The notes beneath the pieces were generated by a model, which saw only the letters and a program-made list of their open reading frames with translations, was not told the origin of the DNA and made no database searches. Below, one piece after another: positions 1-9,336 of a DNA stretch of 64,000 bases (the stretch's first letter is position 1; each line of letters begins with the position of its first letter). The DNA is from Bradyrhizobium sp. AZCC 1693 (lineage in GTDB: Bacteria; Pseudomonadota; Alphaproteobacteria; Rhizobiales; Xanthobacteraceae): assembly GCF_036924745.1 (NCBI RefSeq), contig NZ_JAZHSD010000001.1, positions 5,952,001 through 6,016,000 of the forward strand, given 5' to 3'. Both the position numbers and the translations under genes were made by a program.

Positions 1-453
1 ACGCCGAATATCAATCTGGTCTCCGACATCATTGCCTGTCCGGGGCTGGATTATTGCTCGCTCGCCAATGCACGCTCGATCCCGATCGCGCAGGAATTGA
101 CGCGCCGCTTCGCCAATCACGACACGGCGAACATGATCGGCCGGCTGCACATCAACATTTCCGGCTGCATCAATGCCTGCGGACATCACCATGTCGGCCA
201 CATCGGCATTCTCGGCGTCGAGAAGAACGGCGAGGAGTTTTACCAGATCACGATCGGCGGCCGTGCCGACGAGAACGCCCAGATGGGCACCTTGATCGGC
301 CCGGCGGTGCCTTACGTCGACGTCGCCGACGTGATCGAGGACATTGTCGAAGCCTATCTTGCCTTGCGCGCGCGCCCCGACGAATTGTTCGTCGATACGG
401 TGAAGCGGCTCGGCGTCGAACCATTCAGGGAGCGGGTCTATGCCACTCGTTAA
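1..453 (+). CDS. cysI: Sulfite/nitrite reductase hemoprotein, C-terminal part (cut by window start)
   Basis: The reading frame is open from base 1 to a TAA at 451-453, so only the C-terminal 150 residues are present. They hold both cysteine pairs that ligate the siroheme-coupled 4Fe-4S cluster: a C-x5-C in 'CPGLDYC' (near residues 13-19) and a C-x3-C in 'GCINACG' followed by HHHVGHIG. This is the signature of the sulfite/nitrite reductase family. The enzyme would reduce sulfite to sulfide by six electrons in the cytoplasm. The downstream DUF934 gene overlaps by 14 bp and cysH follows, which favours assimilatory sulfite reductase over nitrite reductase. The symbol rests on that context. Confidence 0.9.
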   Translation, partial: TPNINLVSDIIACPGLDYCSLANARSIPIAQELTRRFANHDTANMIGRLHINISGCINACGHHHVGHIGILGVEKNGEEFYQITIGGRADENAQMGTLIGPAVPYVDVADVIEDIVEAYLALRARPDELFVDTVKRLGVEPFRERVYATR

Positions 454-955
454 GGACGGAAAGATTGCAGCGGACCTGTTCGTCCATGTGCCCGACGGCG
501 CCGAGTTGCCGGGCGATGGCGCGATCCTGGTTCCGGCGGCGCGGTTCCTCGAAGATCCGCAAGCCTTGCTGGCGCGCGCCGGCAAGCTCGGCGTGATCTG
601 GCCGAACAATCGCGACATCGACGATCTCGTGCCGTATCTCGACCGGCTGGCGGCGGTAGCACTGGTGTTCCCGTCGTTCCGCGACGGCCGCGCCTACAGC
701 CAGGCGCGGCTGTTGCGCGAGCGGTACGCCTTCGAAGGCGAGCTGCGCGCCACCGGCCAGGTGCTGCGCGACCAGTTCGTGTTCATGCTGCGCGCCGGCT
801 TCGACGCTTTCGAGGTGAAAAAGGACAGCGACGCGGCGGCGTTTGCGGCAACCAGCAAGCGCTATTCGGTGTTCTACCAGCCGACCGGCGATGGCCGCGT
901 CACCGCGCTCAATCGTCGGATGCAGTTGCGTCATTCGGAGAGTGCCGGCCAGTGA
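440..955 (+). CDS. DUF934 family protein of the sulfite reduction operon
   Basis: This 171-residue protein begins inside the end of the sulfite reductase gene and ends overlapping the cysH start (GTGA), so the three are translationally coupled. It matches DUF934, a small family that typically sits between cysI and cysH in proteobacteria. Recognisable parts are 'GVIWPNN' in the first third and the central 'FPSFRDGRAYSQARLLRER' block followed by 'GELRATGQVLRDQ'. No catalytic motif or membrane segment is visible. Its function is unproven; a role with sulfite reductase is inferred only from constant association. Confidence 0.9.
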   Translation: MPLVKDGKIAADLFVHVPDGAELPGDGAILVPAARFLEDPQALLARAGKLGVIWPNNRDIDDLVPYLDRLAAVALVFPSFRDGRAYSQARLLRERYAFEGELRATGQVLRDQFVFMLRAGFDAFEVKKDSDAAAFAATSKRYSVFYQPTGDGRVTALNRRMQLRHSESAGQ

Positions 956-1683
956 GCACGATCGTACAGCACGGCATCGCCGCTGACACGGCGATCCTTC
1001 ATTCGGCGCAGACGCTCGATCATACCTTGCGCGACGCCTCGCCGGCGCATGTCATTGAAACCGCGCTTAAGCTTGTCGGCCGCGAACAGCTTGCCCTGGT
1101 GTCGTCGTTCGGCACGGAATCGGCGGCGCTGCTCAAGGTGATGGCGGACGTCGATCCCGCGATTCCCGTGATCTTTCTCGATACCGGGTGGCTGTTCGAG
1201 GAGACGCTCGCCTATCGCGACACGTTGATTGCTGCGCTCGGCCTTCGCGACGTTCGCTCGATCAAGCCGCTGGAAGAAGCGCTGTCACGCCAGGATCCCG
1301 ATCGCGAATTGTGGTTTTCCGATCCCGACGCCTGCTGCCGTATTCGCAAGGTGGAACCGCTGGCGCGGGCGCTGAAGCCGTTCTCGGCCTGGATCAACGG
1401 ACGCAAGCGTTTTCAGGGCGGCGCGCGCGCCGAGATTCCCGTCGTCGAGGACGACGGCGCGAAGCTGAAATTCAATCCGTTCGCCAACGCGTCGCGCGAA
1501 GAGATCGAGGCGATCTACAATCTCGCCAAGCTGCCGCCGCATCCTCTGGTCGCCTCCGGCTATTTGTCGGTCGGCTGCATGCCGTGTTCGAGCCGGACCG
1601 CGCCGGACGAGGATGCGCGTGCCGGCCGTTGGCGCGGCAGACCGAAGACGGAATGCGGCATTCACACGACGAAAACTTCTTGA
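952..1683 (+). CDS. cysH: Assimilatory adenylyl-sulfate (APS/PAPS) reductase
   Basis: A 243-residue thioredoxin-dependent reductase that turns activated sulfate into sulfite. An adenylyl-binding loop 'SSFGTESA' lies near residues 51-58. Residues 128-129 are the CC pair and C209/C212 the CxxC pair; these four cysteines bind a 4Fe-4S cluster and mark the APS-using (plant/bacterial assimilatory) type rather than the cluster-free E. coli PAPS type. The catalytic cysteine is C235 in the C-terminal 'KTECGIH'. The GTG start overlaps the DUF934 stop. It supplies sulfite to the upstream reductase. Confidence 0.95.
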   Translation: MSTIVQHGIAADTAILHSAQTLDHTLRDASPAHVIETALKLVGREQLALVSSFGTESAALLKVMADVDPAIPVIFLDTGWLFEETLAYRDTLIAALGLRDVRSIKPLEEALSRQDPDRELWFSDPDACCRIRKVEPLARALKPFSAWINGRKRFQGGARAEIPVVEDDGAKLKFNPFANASREEIEAIYNLAKLPPHPLVASGYLSVGCMPCSSRTAPDEDARAGRWRGRPKTECGIHTTKTS

Positions 1684-1793
1684 GCGGCCGGATTTCATAG
1701 GACATTGAGGCTGCGGAACCGCAAACAATGAAATGCGGTTTCGTTGACGAAGCGGCCTTTCGTCGCGACTTATACGTTCGCGCTTGATGATAT

Positions 1794-1805
1794 GCTTGAT
1801 CAAGC
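1794..1805. promoter_or_regulatory. Palindrome just upstream of the sulfate transporter operon
   Basis: GCTTGATCAAGC is a perfect 12-bp palindrome ending 16 bases before the ATG of the sulfate-binding protein gene, immediately 5' of its GGAG ribosome-binding site. It lies in a 138-base gap after cysH that probably carries the promoter for the transporter genes. It could be an operator or a chance dyad; no regulator is adjacent. Confidence 0.35.
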
Positions 1806-1821
1806 CGAATGGAGATCAACG

Positions 1822-2811
1822 ATGATCCGTCGCATTCTGCCGCTCGTCGCTGGACTGCTCTGGGCGAGTTCAGCTTTCGCCGCCGACTACACCCTGCTCA
1901 ACGTGTCCTACGATCCGACGCGCGAACTCTACGCCGATTTCAACAAGGCGTTTGTCGCGGCCTATCAAAAAGAAACCGGCAAGAGCGTCGAGATCAAGCA
2001 GTCGCATGGCGGCTCGGGCTCGCAGGCGCGCGCGGTGATCGACGGGCTGCAGGCTGACGTCGTCACGCTGGCGCTGGCCTATGACATCGACGCCATCGCT
2101 GCCAAGGGCCTGGTGGCGGCCGACTGGCAGAAGCGCCTGTCGCTCAATGCCTCGCCCTATACGTCGACGATAGTTTTTCTGGTCCGCAAGGGCAATCCCA
2201 AGGCCATCAAGGATTGGGACGATCTGATCAAGCCCGGCGTGCAGGTGATTACGCCGAACCCGAAGACCTCGGGCGGCGCGCGCTGGAACTATCTGGCGGC
2301 GTGGGGTTTTGCGGAAAAGAAATTCGGCTCCGCCGACAAGGCGAAGAAGTTCGTCGGCGATCTCTTCAACAACGTGCCGGTGCTCGATACCGGCGCGCGT
2401 GGTTCGACGGTGACCTTCGTCGAGCGCGGCGTCGGCGACGTGCTGCTGGCGTGGGAGAACGAGGCGTTCCTGGCGCAGCGCGAATTCGGCAAGGACAAGT
2501 TCGAGATCGTGGCGCCGCCATTGTCGATTCTCGCCGAGCCGCCGGTCGCGGTCGTCGACAAGGTTGCCGACAAAAAAGGCACGCGCGCGGTCGCCGAGGC
2601 CTACCTGAAGTATTGGTATACCAAGGAGGGTCAGGAAATCGCCGCACGCAATTCCTATCGTCCGCGTGATTCGGAAATTGCGAGGGAGTACGAAAAATCC
2701 TTCGCCAAGGTCGAACTTTTCACGATCGACGACGTTTTTGGCGGTTGGACCAAGGCGCAGAAGGATCACTTCGGCGAAGGCGGTATTTTCGACCAGATTT
2801 ACAAGAATTGA
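1822..2811 (+). CDS. sbp: Periplasmic sulfate-binding protein of the sulfate ABC transporter
   Basis: The chosen ATG has GGAG seven bases upstream and is followed by a clean signal peptide ([20 protein letters not shown], cleavage before ADYT), giving a 329-residue precursor. The frame stays open further upstream but without a ribosome-binding site. The mature protein shows family blocks of Sbp/CysP: '[12 protein letters not shown]', '[12 protein letters not shown]', '[12 protein letters not shown]' and 'YRPRD' near the end. It would capture sulfate or thiosulfate in the periplasm and deliver it to CysT-CysW. Sbp and CysP cannot be separated by eye. Confidence 0.93.
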   Translation: MIRRILPLVAGLLWASSAFAADYTLLNVSYDPTRELYADFNKAFVAAYQKETGKSVEIKQSHGGSGSQARAVIDGLQADVVTLALAYDIDAIAAKGLVAADWQKRLSLNASPYTSTIVFLVRKGNPKAIKDWDDLIKPGVQVITPNPKTSGGARWNYLAAWGFAEKKFGSADKAKKFVGDLFNNVPVLDTGARGSTVTFVERGVGDVLLAWENEAFLAQREFGKDKFEIVAPPLSILAEPPVAVVDKVADKKGTRAVAEAYLKYWYTKEGQEIAARNSYRPRDSEIAREYEKSFAKVELFTIDDVFGGWTKAQKDHFGEGGIFDQIYKN

Positions 2812-2850
2812 TCTGGCCAAGAGCCGGCCATAGCGGAAGCAGGGGATTTT

Positions 2851-3687
2851 GTGAGCACAGCGGTCGCACGGCGCAGCACCTTGCCCGGGTTTGGTCTGAC
2901 CATGGGCCTGACGCTGACGTGGCTTTCCGTCATCATTCTGATTCCGCTCGCCGGTCTGTTTCTCAAGACGCTCGAGCTTTCTCCGGGGCAATTCTGGGAC
3001 ATCCTCACCAGCCGCCGCACGCTCAATGCACTGAAGATTTCGTTCGGCCTTTCGTTTGCCGCCGCCTGCGTCAATCTGGTGATGGGGACGATCATCGTAT
3101 GGGCGCTGGTGCGGTATCGGTTTCCGGGCCGGCGGCTGTTCGACGCCATCGTCGACATTCCCTTTGCGCTGCCGACCGCGGTCGCGGGCGTGGCGCTGAC
3201 GCAATTGTTTGCGCAGAAGGGATGGCTCGGCGCGCCGCTCGCCGAACTCGGCATCAAGGTCGCGTTCACGCCGATCGGAATTTTCATTGCGATGGTCTTC
3301 ATCGGAATCCCCTTCGTGGTGCGGACGGTTCAACCGGTGCTGATCGATCTCGATCCTGAAATCGAGGAGGCGGCGGCGAGCCTCGGCGCCAACCGCTGGC
3401 ACACGGTGTTCCGGGTGATCCTGCCGAGTCTGATCCCGGCGCTCTTGACCGGCTTTGCACTGGCGTTCGCGCGCGCGGTCGGTGAGTACGGCTCGGTGAT
3501 CTTCATCGCCGGCAACCTGCCGAACGTGTCGGAGATCGCGCCGCTCCTGATCGTGATCCGGCTGTCCGAATTTCGCTACGCCGATGCGACGGCGATTGCC
3601 GTCGTCATGCTGCTGGCGTCGTTCCTGATCATCTTCGCCGTCAATCGCCTGCAACGCTGGGCGCAAACCCGCATTCCCGCGCATTGA
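2851..3687 (+). CDS. cysT: Sulfate ABC transporter permease CysT (CysU)
   Basis: A 278-residue inner-membrane permease with about six hydrophobic segments. The cytoplasmic coupling loop 'EEAAASLGANRWHTVFRVILP' around residues 172-192 is the EAA motif that contacts the ATPase. 'ARAVGEYGSVIFIAGNLP' is typical of sulfate and molybdate permeases. The gene starts with GTG 39 bases after sbp and precedes cysW by 10 bases. It forms the transmembrane channel with CysW. Confidence 0.94.
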   Translation: MSTAVARRSTLPGFGLTMGLTLTWLSVIILIPLAGLFLKTLELSPGQFWDILTSRRTLNALKISFGLSFAAACVNLVMGTIIVWALVRYRFPGRRLFDAIVDIPFALPTAVAGVALTQLFAQKGWLGAPLAELGIKVAFTPIGIFIAMVFIGIPFVVRTVQPVLIDLDPEIEEAAASLGANRWHTVFRVILPSLIPALLTGFALAFARAVGEYGSVIFIAGNLPNVSEIAPLLIVIRLSEFRYADATAIAVVMLLASFLIIFAVNRLQRWAQTRIPAH

Positions 3688-3697
3688 GGGCCGGTCG

Positions 3698-4615
3698 ATG
3701 TCGACGCAAACGAGCTTTGTTACTCCGGCGACGCCGCTAAGGATCTACACGTCCACGGCGGCCCGCGCGGTGGCTTCGCCGAAGGATTTGCGAACCGAGC
3801 CCGCACCCGTCCGCTTCGTCATCATCGCGCTTGCCGTCACCTTCCTTACCGTCTTTGTGGTGCTGCCGCTGGTCGTGGTGTTCGCATCGGCCTTTTCGAA
3901 AGGCATCAGCGCCTATTTTTCTGCGCTGGCCGAGCCGGAGGCGCTGTCGGCGATCCAGTTGACCTTGCTGGTGGCGGCGATTTCGGTTGGCCTCAATCTC
4001 GTGTTCGGCGTGATCGCGGCCTGGGCGATTGCGAAATTCGATTTTACCGGCAAGACCTTCCTGATCACGCTGATCGACCTGCCGTTCTCCGTCAGCCCGG
4101 TTATTTCCGGCCTCGTCTTCGTGCTGCTGTTCGGCGCGCAGGGTTATTGGGGCACGTGGCTGCAGGCGCACAACATCCACATCCTGTTCGCGGTGCCCGG
4201 CATTGCGCTGGCGACGATTTTTGTGACGTTCCCGTTTGTCGCCCGCTCGCTCATTCCGCTGATGCAGGAGCAGGGCACGCAGGAGGAGGAAGCGGCGACC
4301 TCGCTCGGAGCGTCAGGCCTGCAGACCTTCTTCCGCGTCACTCTGCCCAATATCAAATGGGGCCTGTTGTATGGCGTACTCTTGTGCAACGCGCGCGCCA
4401 TGGGCGAGTTCGGCGCGGTGTCTGTCGTGTCGGGTCATATCCGCGGCGAGACCAATACCATGCCGCTGCTGGTCGAGATTCTCTACAATGAGTATCAATT
4501 CGTGGCGTCGTTTGCGATCGCCTCGCTGCTGGCGATGCTGGCCCTGATCACGCTGGTCGTGAAGACCGTTCTCGAACAGCGTCTGGACGAAGGACAAATT
4601 CCAAGTGACCATTGA
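3698..4615 (+). CDS. cysW: Sulfate ABC transporter permease CysW
   Basis: A 305-residue membrane permease, paralogue of the preceding gene. After a hydrophilic N-terminal stretch of about 40 residues there are six hydrophobic segments, an EAA loop ('[22 protein letters not shown]') and '[21 protein letters not shown]', a block diagnostic of CysW. The 3' end overlaps the cysA start by 11 bases, indicating translational coupling. It pairs with CysT to form the sulfate channel. Confidence 0.94.
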   Translation: MSTQTSFVTPATPLRIYTSTAARAVASPKDLRTEPAPVRFVIIALAVTFLTVFVVLPLVVVFASAFSKGISAYFSALAEPEALSAIQLTLLVAAISVGLNLVFGVIAAWAIAKFDFTGKTFLITLIDLPFSVSPVISGLVFVLLFGAQGYWGTWLQAHNIHILFAVPGIALATIFVTFPFVARSLIPLMQEQGTQEEEAATSLGASGLQTFFRVTLPNIKWGLLYGVLLCNARAMGEFGAVSVVSGHIRGETNTMPLLVEILYNEYQFVASFAIASLLAMLALITLVVKTVLEQRLDEGQIPSDH

Positions 4616-5654
4616 AGTCAAAAACATCGTCAAGAAGTTCGGCGCGTTCGCCGCCCTCGACAATGTCGATCTGAAGGTCGGCAAGGGCGAATTGCTGGCG
4701 CTGCTCGGCCCCTCCGGTTCGGGCAAGACGACGCTGTTGCGAATCATCGCCGGCCTCGACTGGCCGGACGCCGGCGAGGTGCGGATCGACGGCGAGGATG
4801 CGCTGGGACACGGCGCCAGCGAGCGCCATGTCGGCTTCGTGTTCCAGCATTATGCGCTGTTCCGCCACATGACGGTGTTCGAAAACGTTGCCTTTGGCCT
4901 GCGCGTGCAGCCGCGCGCCGTCCGCAAGGACGAGGCCACGATCCGCGCCCGCGTCAAGGAGTTGCTGGATCTGGTGCAGCTCGACTGGCTGGCCAACCGC
5001 TATCCCAGCCAATTGTCCGGCGGCCAGCGGCAGCGCATCGCGCTGGCGCGTGCGCTCGCCATCGAGCCGCGCATCCTGCTGCTCGACGAGCCCTTTGGCG
5101 CGCTCGACGCCAAGGTGCGGAAAGAGCTGCGGCAATGGCTGCGCTCGCTGCATTCCGAAATTCACGTCACCTCGATCTTCGTCACCCACGACCAGGAAGA
5201 GGCGCTGGAAGTCGCCAACCGCGTGGTTGTCATGGACAAGGGCCGTATCGAGCAGATCGGCACGCCGGGCGATGTCTATGACAATCCCGCCACCGCCTTC
5301 GTCCACGGCTTCATCGGCGAATCCATCGTGCTGCCGGTGGAGGTTGCCGGCGGCTCGGTGCGGCTCGGCGGCCGGCCGCTCAATATCGCCGCCGATGGCG
5401 CGGCCTCCGGCGCCTCAAAACTGTTCGTCCGCCGCCACGACATGCAGATCGGGCCGGCGGGAACCGGCTCGCTGGAGGGCGCGGTGCGCCATGTCCGCTC
5501 GTTCGGCCCGATTCAGCGGGCGGAGGTGGCGCTGACGGGCAGTGAGGGCAAGACCGTGATCGAGATCGATGCCCCCCGGGACCGGGAACTCCAGGCCGGC
5601 GAGATCATCGGCCTGCAGCCCCGCCGCTACCGGATCTTTGCGGCACAGGATTGA
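4605..5654 (+). CDS. cysA: Sulfate ABC transporter ATP-binding protein
   Basis: A 349-residue ATPase. Walker A 'GPSGSGKTT' lies at residues 35-43, the ABC signature 'LSGGQRQR' begins at 137, Walker B 'LLLDEP' is at 158-163, and the switch histidine is in '[11 protein letters not shown]'. A C-terminal TOBE-like region of about 110 residues follows the nucleotide domain, as in CysA. Translation starts at a GTG inside the end of cysW. It powers sulfate/thiosulfate import and is the last gene of the operon; a palindromic repeat follows. Confidence 0.95.
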   Translation: MTIEVKNIVKKFGAFAALDNVDLKVGKGELLALLGPSGSGKTTLLRIIAGLDWPDAGEVRIDGEDALGHGASERHVGFVFQHYALFRHMTVFENVAFGLRVQPRAVRKDEATIRARVKELLDLVQLDWLANRYPSQLSGGQRQRIALARALAIEPRILLLDEPFGALDAKVRKELRQWLRSLHSEIHVTSIFVTHDQEEALEVANRVVVMDKGRIEQIGTPGDVYDNPATAFVHGFIGESIVLPVEVAGGSVRLGGRPLNIAADGAASGASKLFVRRHDMQIGPAGTGSLEGAVRHVRSFGPIQRAEVALTGSEGKTVIEIDAPRDRELQAGEIIGLQPRRYRIFAAQD

Positions 5655-5664
5655 CGGCGAAGTC

Positions 5665-5759
5665 GTCATTCCGGGGCGCGAAGCGAACTACGATGCGCGA
5701 TTGCGCATCGGAGAATCTCGAGATTCCGGGTTCGATGCTTTGCATCGCCCCGGAATGAC
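5665..5759. repeat. Interspersed palindromic repeat, 'CATTCCGGGGCG' type
   Basis: The 95-bp segment begins GTCATTCCGGGGCG and ends with its exact reverse complement CGCCCCGGAATGAC, with 'TCTCGAGATTCCGGG' and a 'GATGCGCGATTGCGCATC' dyad inside. A related copy lies at 22095-22193, also directly after a coding region. Elements like this are common between genes in Bradyrhizobium genomes. It may act as a transcript-end hairpin for the cys operon. Confidence 0.85.
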
Positions 5760-5838
5760 CGTGGATTTGGTCCCCCGTTCACCATTCAGCCACGGTTGGT
5801 ATGCAACAACGGCCGTCCAGCTTTGGGGGATTCTTTCA

Positions 5839-6336
5839 GTGAAACGGGCGACTACCGCCATTATCGGGCTTTTTCTGCTTGCCGGCTGCTCGGCAGACGT
5901 CAAAATCCCGGATCAGCCGGCCATGTATCTCGACATGGCCCAACCCGGCGCCACGCTCGATACGGTCGCCGCCGCGACCATGATCTCGCAATACCGCCAG
6001 AACAACGGCCTCGGCACCGTGGTGGTCGATCCCGAGTTGATCAGGCTCGCCGAGCAGCAGTCGCAGGCGATGGCGGCGCGCAACAAGATGGACCACAATG
6101 TGAAGGGTCCGCTGGACAAGCGGCTGGGGGCCTCCGGCTATCCGGCGACGGTCGCGGTCGAAAACATTTCGGCCGGATATCACACCCTGGCGGAGGCCTT
6201 CTCCGGCTGGCGCGACTCGCCGCCGCATAAGGCCAACATGCTCAAGAACGGTGTCACAAAATTGGGCATCGCGGCGACTTATGCTCCAGGCACCAAATAC
6301 AAGGTGTTCTGGACCCTCATCCTTGCATCAACCTGA
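5839..6336 (+). CDS. CAP-domain (SCP/PR-1-like) lipoprotein
   Basis: The GTG start has a GGGGGA eight bases upstream and gives a 165-residue lipoprotein precursor: a short basic start, a hydrophobic stretch and the lipobox LLAGC with the lipidated cysteine at residue 17. From about residue 50 the protein reads as a CAP domain: 'LIRLAEQQSQAMAARNKMDH', 'AVENISAGYHTLAEAFSGWRDSP' and 'HKANMLKNGVTKLGIA'. Bacterial CAP proteins are secreted and of mostly unknown activity. An upstream extension into cysA is open but lacks start signals. Confidence 0.88.
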   Translation: MKRATTAIIGLFLLAGCSADVKIPDQPAMYLDMAQPGATLDTVAAATMISQYRQNNGLGTVVVDPELIRLAEQQSQAMAARNKMDHNVKGPLDKRLGASGYPATVAVENISAGYHTLAEAFSGWRDSPPHKANMLKNGVTKLGIAATYAPGTKYKVFWTLILAST

Positions 6337-6472
6337 AGCAGGCCCGGTTACGGGCTTCGATGCCTCACAGGGCGGTAAACTCGGCGTGATCCTTGCTTCG
6401 ATCTCGCCGATTGACGCCGTCGCGAACTGCCGCCACGGTGCCGGCCTCTCTGTCCACTGATCGACGGTCACG

Positions 6473-7648
6473 ATGGATCATTCAAACCCCGCGCCCGCAA
6501 CCACGCCTGCCAAAGCGCAGCGCGTGCTGGTCCTGCAGGGTGGCGGCGCGCTCGGCTCCTATCAGGCAGGCGCCTTTCATGCGCTGTGCCGGGCCGGGTT
6601 CGAACCGGAATGGATCGCGGGCATTTCGATCGGCGCCATCAACGCCGCGATCATCGCCGGCAATGAAGGCGAGAAACGCGTCGACCGGTTGAAAGAGTTC
6701 TGGGAGATGGTGTCGTCCCCGGTGCCGTGGAATCCCGTCACAAACGGCGACCGCGCGCGCTCGCTGTTCAACGAAACCAGCGCCGCGCTGATCGCGACCT
6801 TCGGCGTGCCCGGCTTCTTCACACCGCGTATTCCGCCCGCGCCCTTGTGGCCGCCGGGCAGCCCGCAATCGCAGAGCTATTATGACACCGCGCCGCTGAA
6901 GAAGACGCTGGAGCGGCTGGTCGACTTCGACCGCATCAACGATCTCAAGACGAGGCTGAGCGTCGGCGCGGTCGGCGTGACCTCGGGCAATTTCAGATAT
7001 TTCGACAATTTCGAGTTCAGGAAGCTCGGCAAGAAGATCGGGCCGGAGCACATCATGGCGTCCGGCGCGCTGCCGCCGGGATTTCCTTCCGTCGAGATCG
7101 AAGGCGAGCATTACTGGGACGGCGGCATCGCCTCCAACACGCCGCTGGATCACGTGCTGGGCGAGGAGAGCAACCGCGATCTGCTGATCTTCCAGGTCGA
7201 TTTGTTCAGCGCGCGCGGCGATTTGCCGACGTCGCTGCTCGAGGCCGCCGAGCGTGAAAAGGACATCCGTTTTTCCAGCCGCACCCGCATGAGCACCGAC
7301 AAGAACAAGCAGGTGCACAATATCCGCAAGGCGATGCGCGAGCTGCTCGGAAAATTGCCGGATCATCTCAAGAACGATCCGTTGGCAGAGATTCTCTGCA
7401 AAGCCGCCCAGGAAAACACCGTCACCGTGGTGCACCTGATCTACAAGAGCAAGAATTACGAATCCTCTTCGAAGGATTACGATTTTTCGCATGTCGCCAT
7501 GCTCGAGCATTGGAACGCGGGCGTCCGCGACGTTCATCTGTCGATGCGTCACAAGGATGTGCTCGAGCGCCCGCAATCCGGCCAGACCATGATGGCTTAC
7601 GATATGACGGGGAACGGTCCCAAATCCCGCGGAGGCAAGCAGGAGTGA
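6473..7648 (+). CDS. Patatin-like phospholipase/lipase
   Basis: A 391-residue protein with the patatin catalytic dyad: oxyanion loop 'GGGALGSY' at 23-30, nucleophile elbow GISIG at 50-54 (Ser52), and the aspartate in 'WDGG' at 215-218. The long C-terminal part resembles the DUF3734 extension seen on many proteobacterial patatins. It is predicted to hydrolyse acyl esters. A 3-hydroxybutyrate dehydrogenase starts six bases after its stop. That pairing suggests a role near polyhydroxybutyrate or short-chain acid turnover, which is inference. Confidence 0.9.
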   Translation: MDHSNPAPATTPAKAQRVLVLQGGGALGSYQAGAFHALCRAGFEPEWIAGISIGAINAAIIAGNEGEKRVDRLKEFWEMVSSPVPWNPVTNGDRARSLFNETSAALIATFGVPGFFTPRIPPAPLWPPGSPQSQSYYDTAPLKKTLERLVDFDRINDLKTRLSVGAVGVTSGNFRYFDNFEFRKLGKKIGPEHIMASGALPPGFPSVEIEGEHYWDGGIASNTPLDHVLGEESNRDLLIFQVDLFSARGDLPTSLLEAAEREKDIRFSSRTRMSTDKNKQVHNIRKAMRELLGKLPDHLKNDPLAEILCKAAQENTVTVVHLIYKSKNYESSSKDYDFSHVAMLEHWNAGVRDVHLSMRHKDVLERPQSGQTMMAYDMTGNGPKSRGGKQE

Positions 7649-7654
7649 ATTGAT

Positions 7655-8443
7655 ATGGGTACATTAAAAGGCAAAACCGCCGTCGTGACCGGCTCGACCA
7701 GTGGCATCGGACTGGCATATGCGCGCGCTTTCGCCGGCGCTGGCGCCAATATCGTTATCAATGGCATGGGCGTCCCGGCCGATATCGAGCGCGAGCGTTC
7801 CGGCATCGAAACCGACTTCAAAGTCCGCGCGGTGCATTCGCCTGCCGACATGACCAAGCCCGTCGAAATCGCCGAAATGGTCGCGCTCGGCGAGAAGACC
7901 TTCGGCTCGGTCGATATCCTCGTCAACAATGCCGGTATCCAGTTCGTCGCCCCGATCGAAGAGTTTCCGATCGAGAAATGGGACGCGATCATTGCGATCA
8001 ATCTGTCATCGGCATTTCATGCCATCCGCGCCGCCGTGCCCGGCATGAAGAAGCGCGGCTGGGGCCGCATCATCAACACCGCTTCCGCGCATTCGCTGGT
8101 GGCTTCGCCCTTCAAGTCGGCCTATGTCTCGGCCAAGCACGGCATCGCCGGGCTGACAAAAACGGTGGCGCTGGAGCTTGCGACCTTCAAGATCACCTGC
8201 AACTGCATCAGCCCGGGCTATGTCTGGACGCCGCTGGTCGAGCACCAGATCCCCGAGACCATGAAGGCGCGCAACATGACCAAGGAGCAGGTCATCAAGG
8301 ACGTGCTTCTTGACGCCCAGCCGACCAAGGAGTTCGTGACGTCAGAGCAGGTTGCTGCGCTGGCACTGTTCCTGTGCAGCGACGATGCAGCCCAAATCAC
8401 CGGGTCCAACTACTCCATCGACGGCGGCTGGACCGCGGAGTAG
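7655..8443 (+). CDS. bdhA: 3-hydroxybutyrate dehydrogenase (SDR family)
   Basis: A 262-residue short-chain dehydrogenase with cofactor motif TGSTSGIG at residues 13-20, NNAG near 91, and active-site Ser/Tyr/Lys in 'TASAHSLVASPFKSAYVSAKHG'. The family-specific blocks 'CNCISPGYVWTPLVEHQI' and the C-terminal 'SIDGGWTAE' match D-3-hydroxybutyrate dehydrogenase. It would interconvert 3-hydroxybutyrate and acetoacetate with NAD+ in the cytoplasm. It follows the patatin gene by six bases, so the two are probably cotranscribed. Confidence 0.92.
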   Translation: MGTLKGKTAVVTGSTSGIGLAYARAFAGAGANIVINGMGVPADIERERSGIETDFKVRAVHSPADMTKPVEIAEMVALGEKTFGSVDILVNNAGIQFVAPIEEFPIEKWDAIIAINLSSAFHAIRAAVPGMKKRGWGRIINTASAHSLVASPFKSAYVSAKHGIAGLTKTVALELATFKITCNCISPGYVWTPLVEHQIPETMKARNMTKEQVIKDVLLDAQPTKEFVTSEQVAALALFLCSDDAAQITGSNYSIDGGWTAE

Positions 8444-8472
8444 GAAATTGCGAACGGCCCCCGGGAGTGCGC

Positions 8473-9303
8473 CTAATGGGCAGCGCTCCCGGTAACGGCC
8501 GCGATACTTGCCGTCGACAAGTGCAACTCATTGAAGCCAAGCTTGCCGGCGACCAGAACAAGAACGGTGGCGAGTAGCAGCCTCAGCACCGTCTCCGGGA
8601 CGCGGACCGCACAGTAACTACCGATCACGATGCCGGGCAGCGAGCCTATCAGCAGCACACCCATCAGCGCCCAGTCGACCGAACCCAGCGCCCAGTGGCC
8701 GATGCCGGCGACCAGCGTCAGCGGCACGGCGTGTGCAATGTCGGAGCCAACGATGCTTGCCATCGGCAGGCGCGGATAGAGCAGCAACAGCGCGGTGACG
8801 CCAACCGCGCCAGCGCCGACCGACGATATCGAAACCAGCACACCAAGCGCCACGCCGACCAGCACGGTCGCGTTGCCAGTCGTCGAGGCGCCGAGCCGTT
8901 CCATGCGCTGGCGGTATCGATCCATGATCGCCTTGCGGAAAATCAACGACGTCGCCGTGAGAATGAGCGCAAAGCACAGCACCAGATTGACCAGGCTGCG
9001 CGCGGCTTCTCCGTTGAGTTCGAGCTGCCACAGCACAAGCAGCGTGACGACGCTCGCCGGGATGCTGCCGCTGGCGAGACGGATCACCGCCGGCCAGTGA
9101 ATGCTGCGGGCCACGCCATGCACCAGGCTGCCGCCGGTCTTGGTCGCCGCGGCGTATAGCAGGTCGGTGCCGACGGCGGTCGACGGATGGATGCCGAACA
9201 GCAGGATCAACAACGGCGTCATCAACGAGCCACCGCCGACGCCGGTCATCCCGACCAGCAGGCCGACGCCGAATCCCGAGGCAACATAAAGCGGATCAAT
9301 CAT
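8473..9303 (-). CDS. TauE/SafE family sulfite/anion exporter
   Basis: A 276-residue integral membrane protein with about eight hydrophobic segments. The TauE/SafE repeats are clear: the N-terminal 'GFGVGLLVGMTGVGGGSLMTP' region and a central 'GVLVSISSVGAGAVGVTALL'. The ATG at 9301-9303 is preferred; a TTG four codons upstream has no properly spaced ribosome-binding site. Family members export sulfite, sulfoacetate or related organosulfur anions. A 14-bp palindrome sits 20-33 bases upstream of the start. It converges with bdhA. Confidence 0.88.
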   Translation of the reverse strand: MIDPLYVASGFGVGLLVGMTGVGGGSLMTPLLILLFGIHPSTAVGTDLLYAAATKTGGSLVHGVARSIHWPAVIRLASGSIPASVVTLLVLWQLELNGEAARSLVNLVLCFALILTATSLIFRKAIMDRYRQRMERLGASTTGNATVLVGVALGVLVSISSVGAGAVGVTALLLLYPRLPMASIVGSDIAHAVPLTLVAGIGHWALGSVDWALMGVLLIGSLPGIVIGSYCAVRVPETVLRLLLATVLVLVAGKLGFNELHLSTASIAAVTGSAAH

Positions 9304-9322
9304 TTCCGGGTGCAAGTTCCAT

Positions 9323-9336
9323 TTCGCATATGCGAA
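9323..9336. promoter_or_regulatory. Palindromic operator candidate upstream of the TauE/SafE gene
   Basis: TTCGCATATGCGAA is a perfect 14-bp palindrome ending 20 bases upstream of the exporter ATG. With flanking bases it reads TTTC-N8-GAAT, one base away from the ATTC-N8-GAAT pattern I recall for the persulfide-sensing ArsR-family repressors SqrR/BigR, which are known to control sulfide and sulfite handling genes. The match to that consensus is from memory. No regulator gene is adjacent. Confidence 0.5.

Noticed and set aside
1870..3684. 604-codon open frame on the minus strand
   Set aside because: It lies antisense to sbp and cysT, which show clear homology. The frame is open because of high GC and third-position bias, and its product is Arg/His/Asp-rich without any family.
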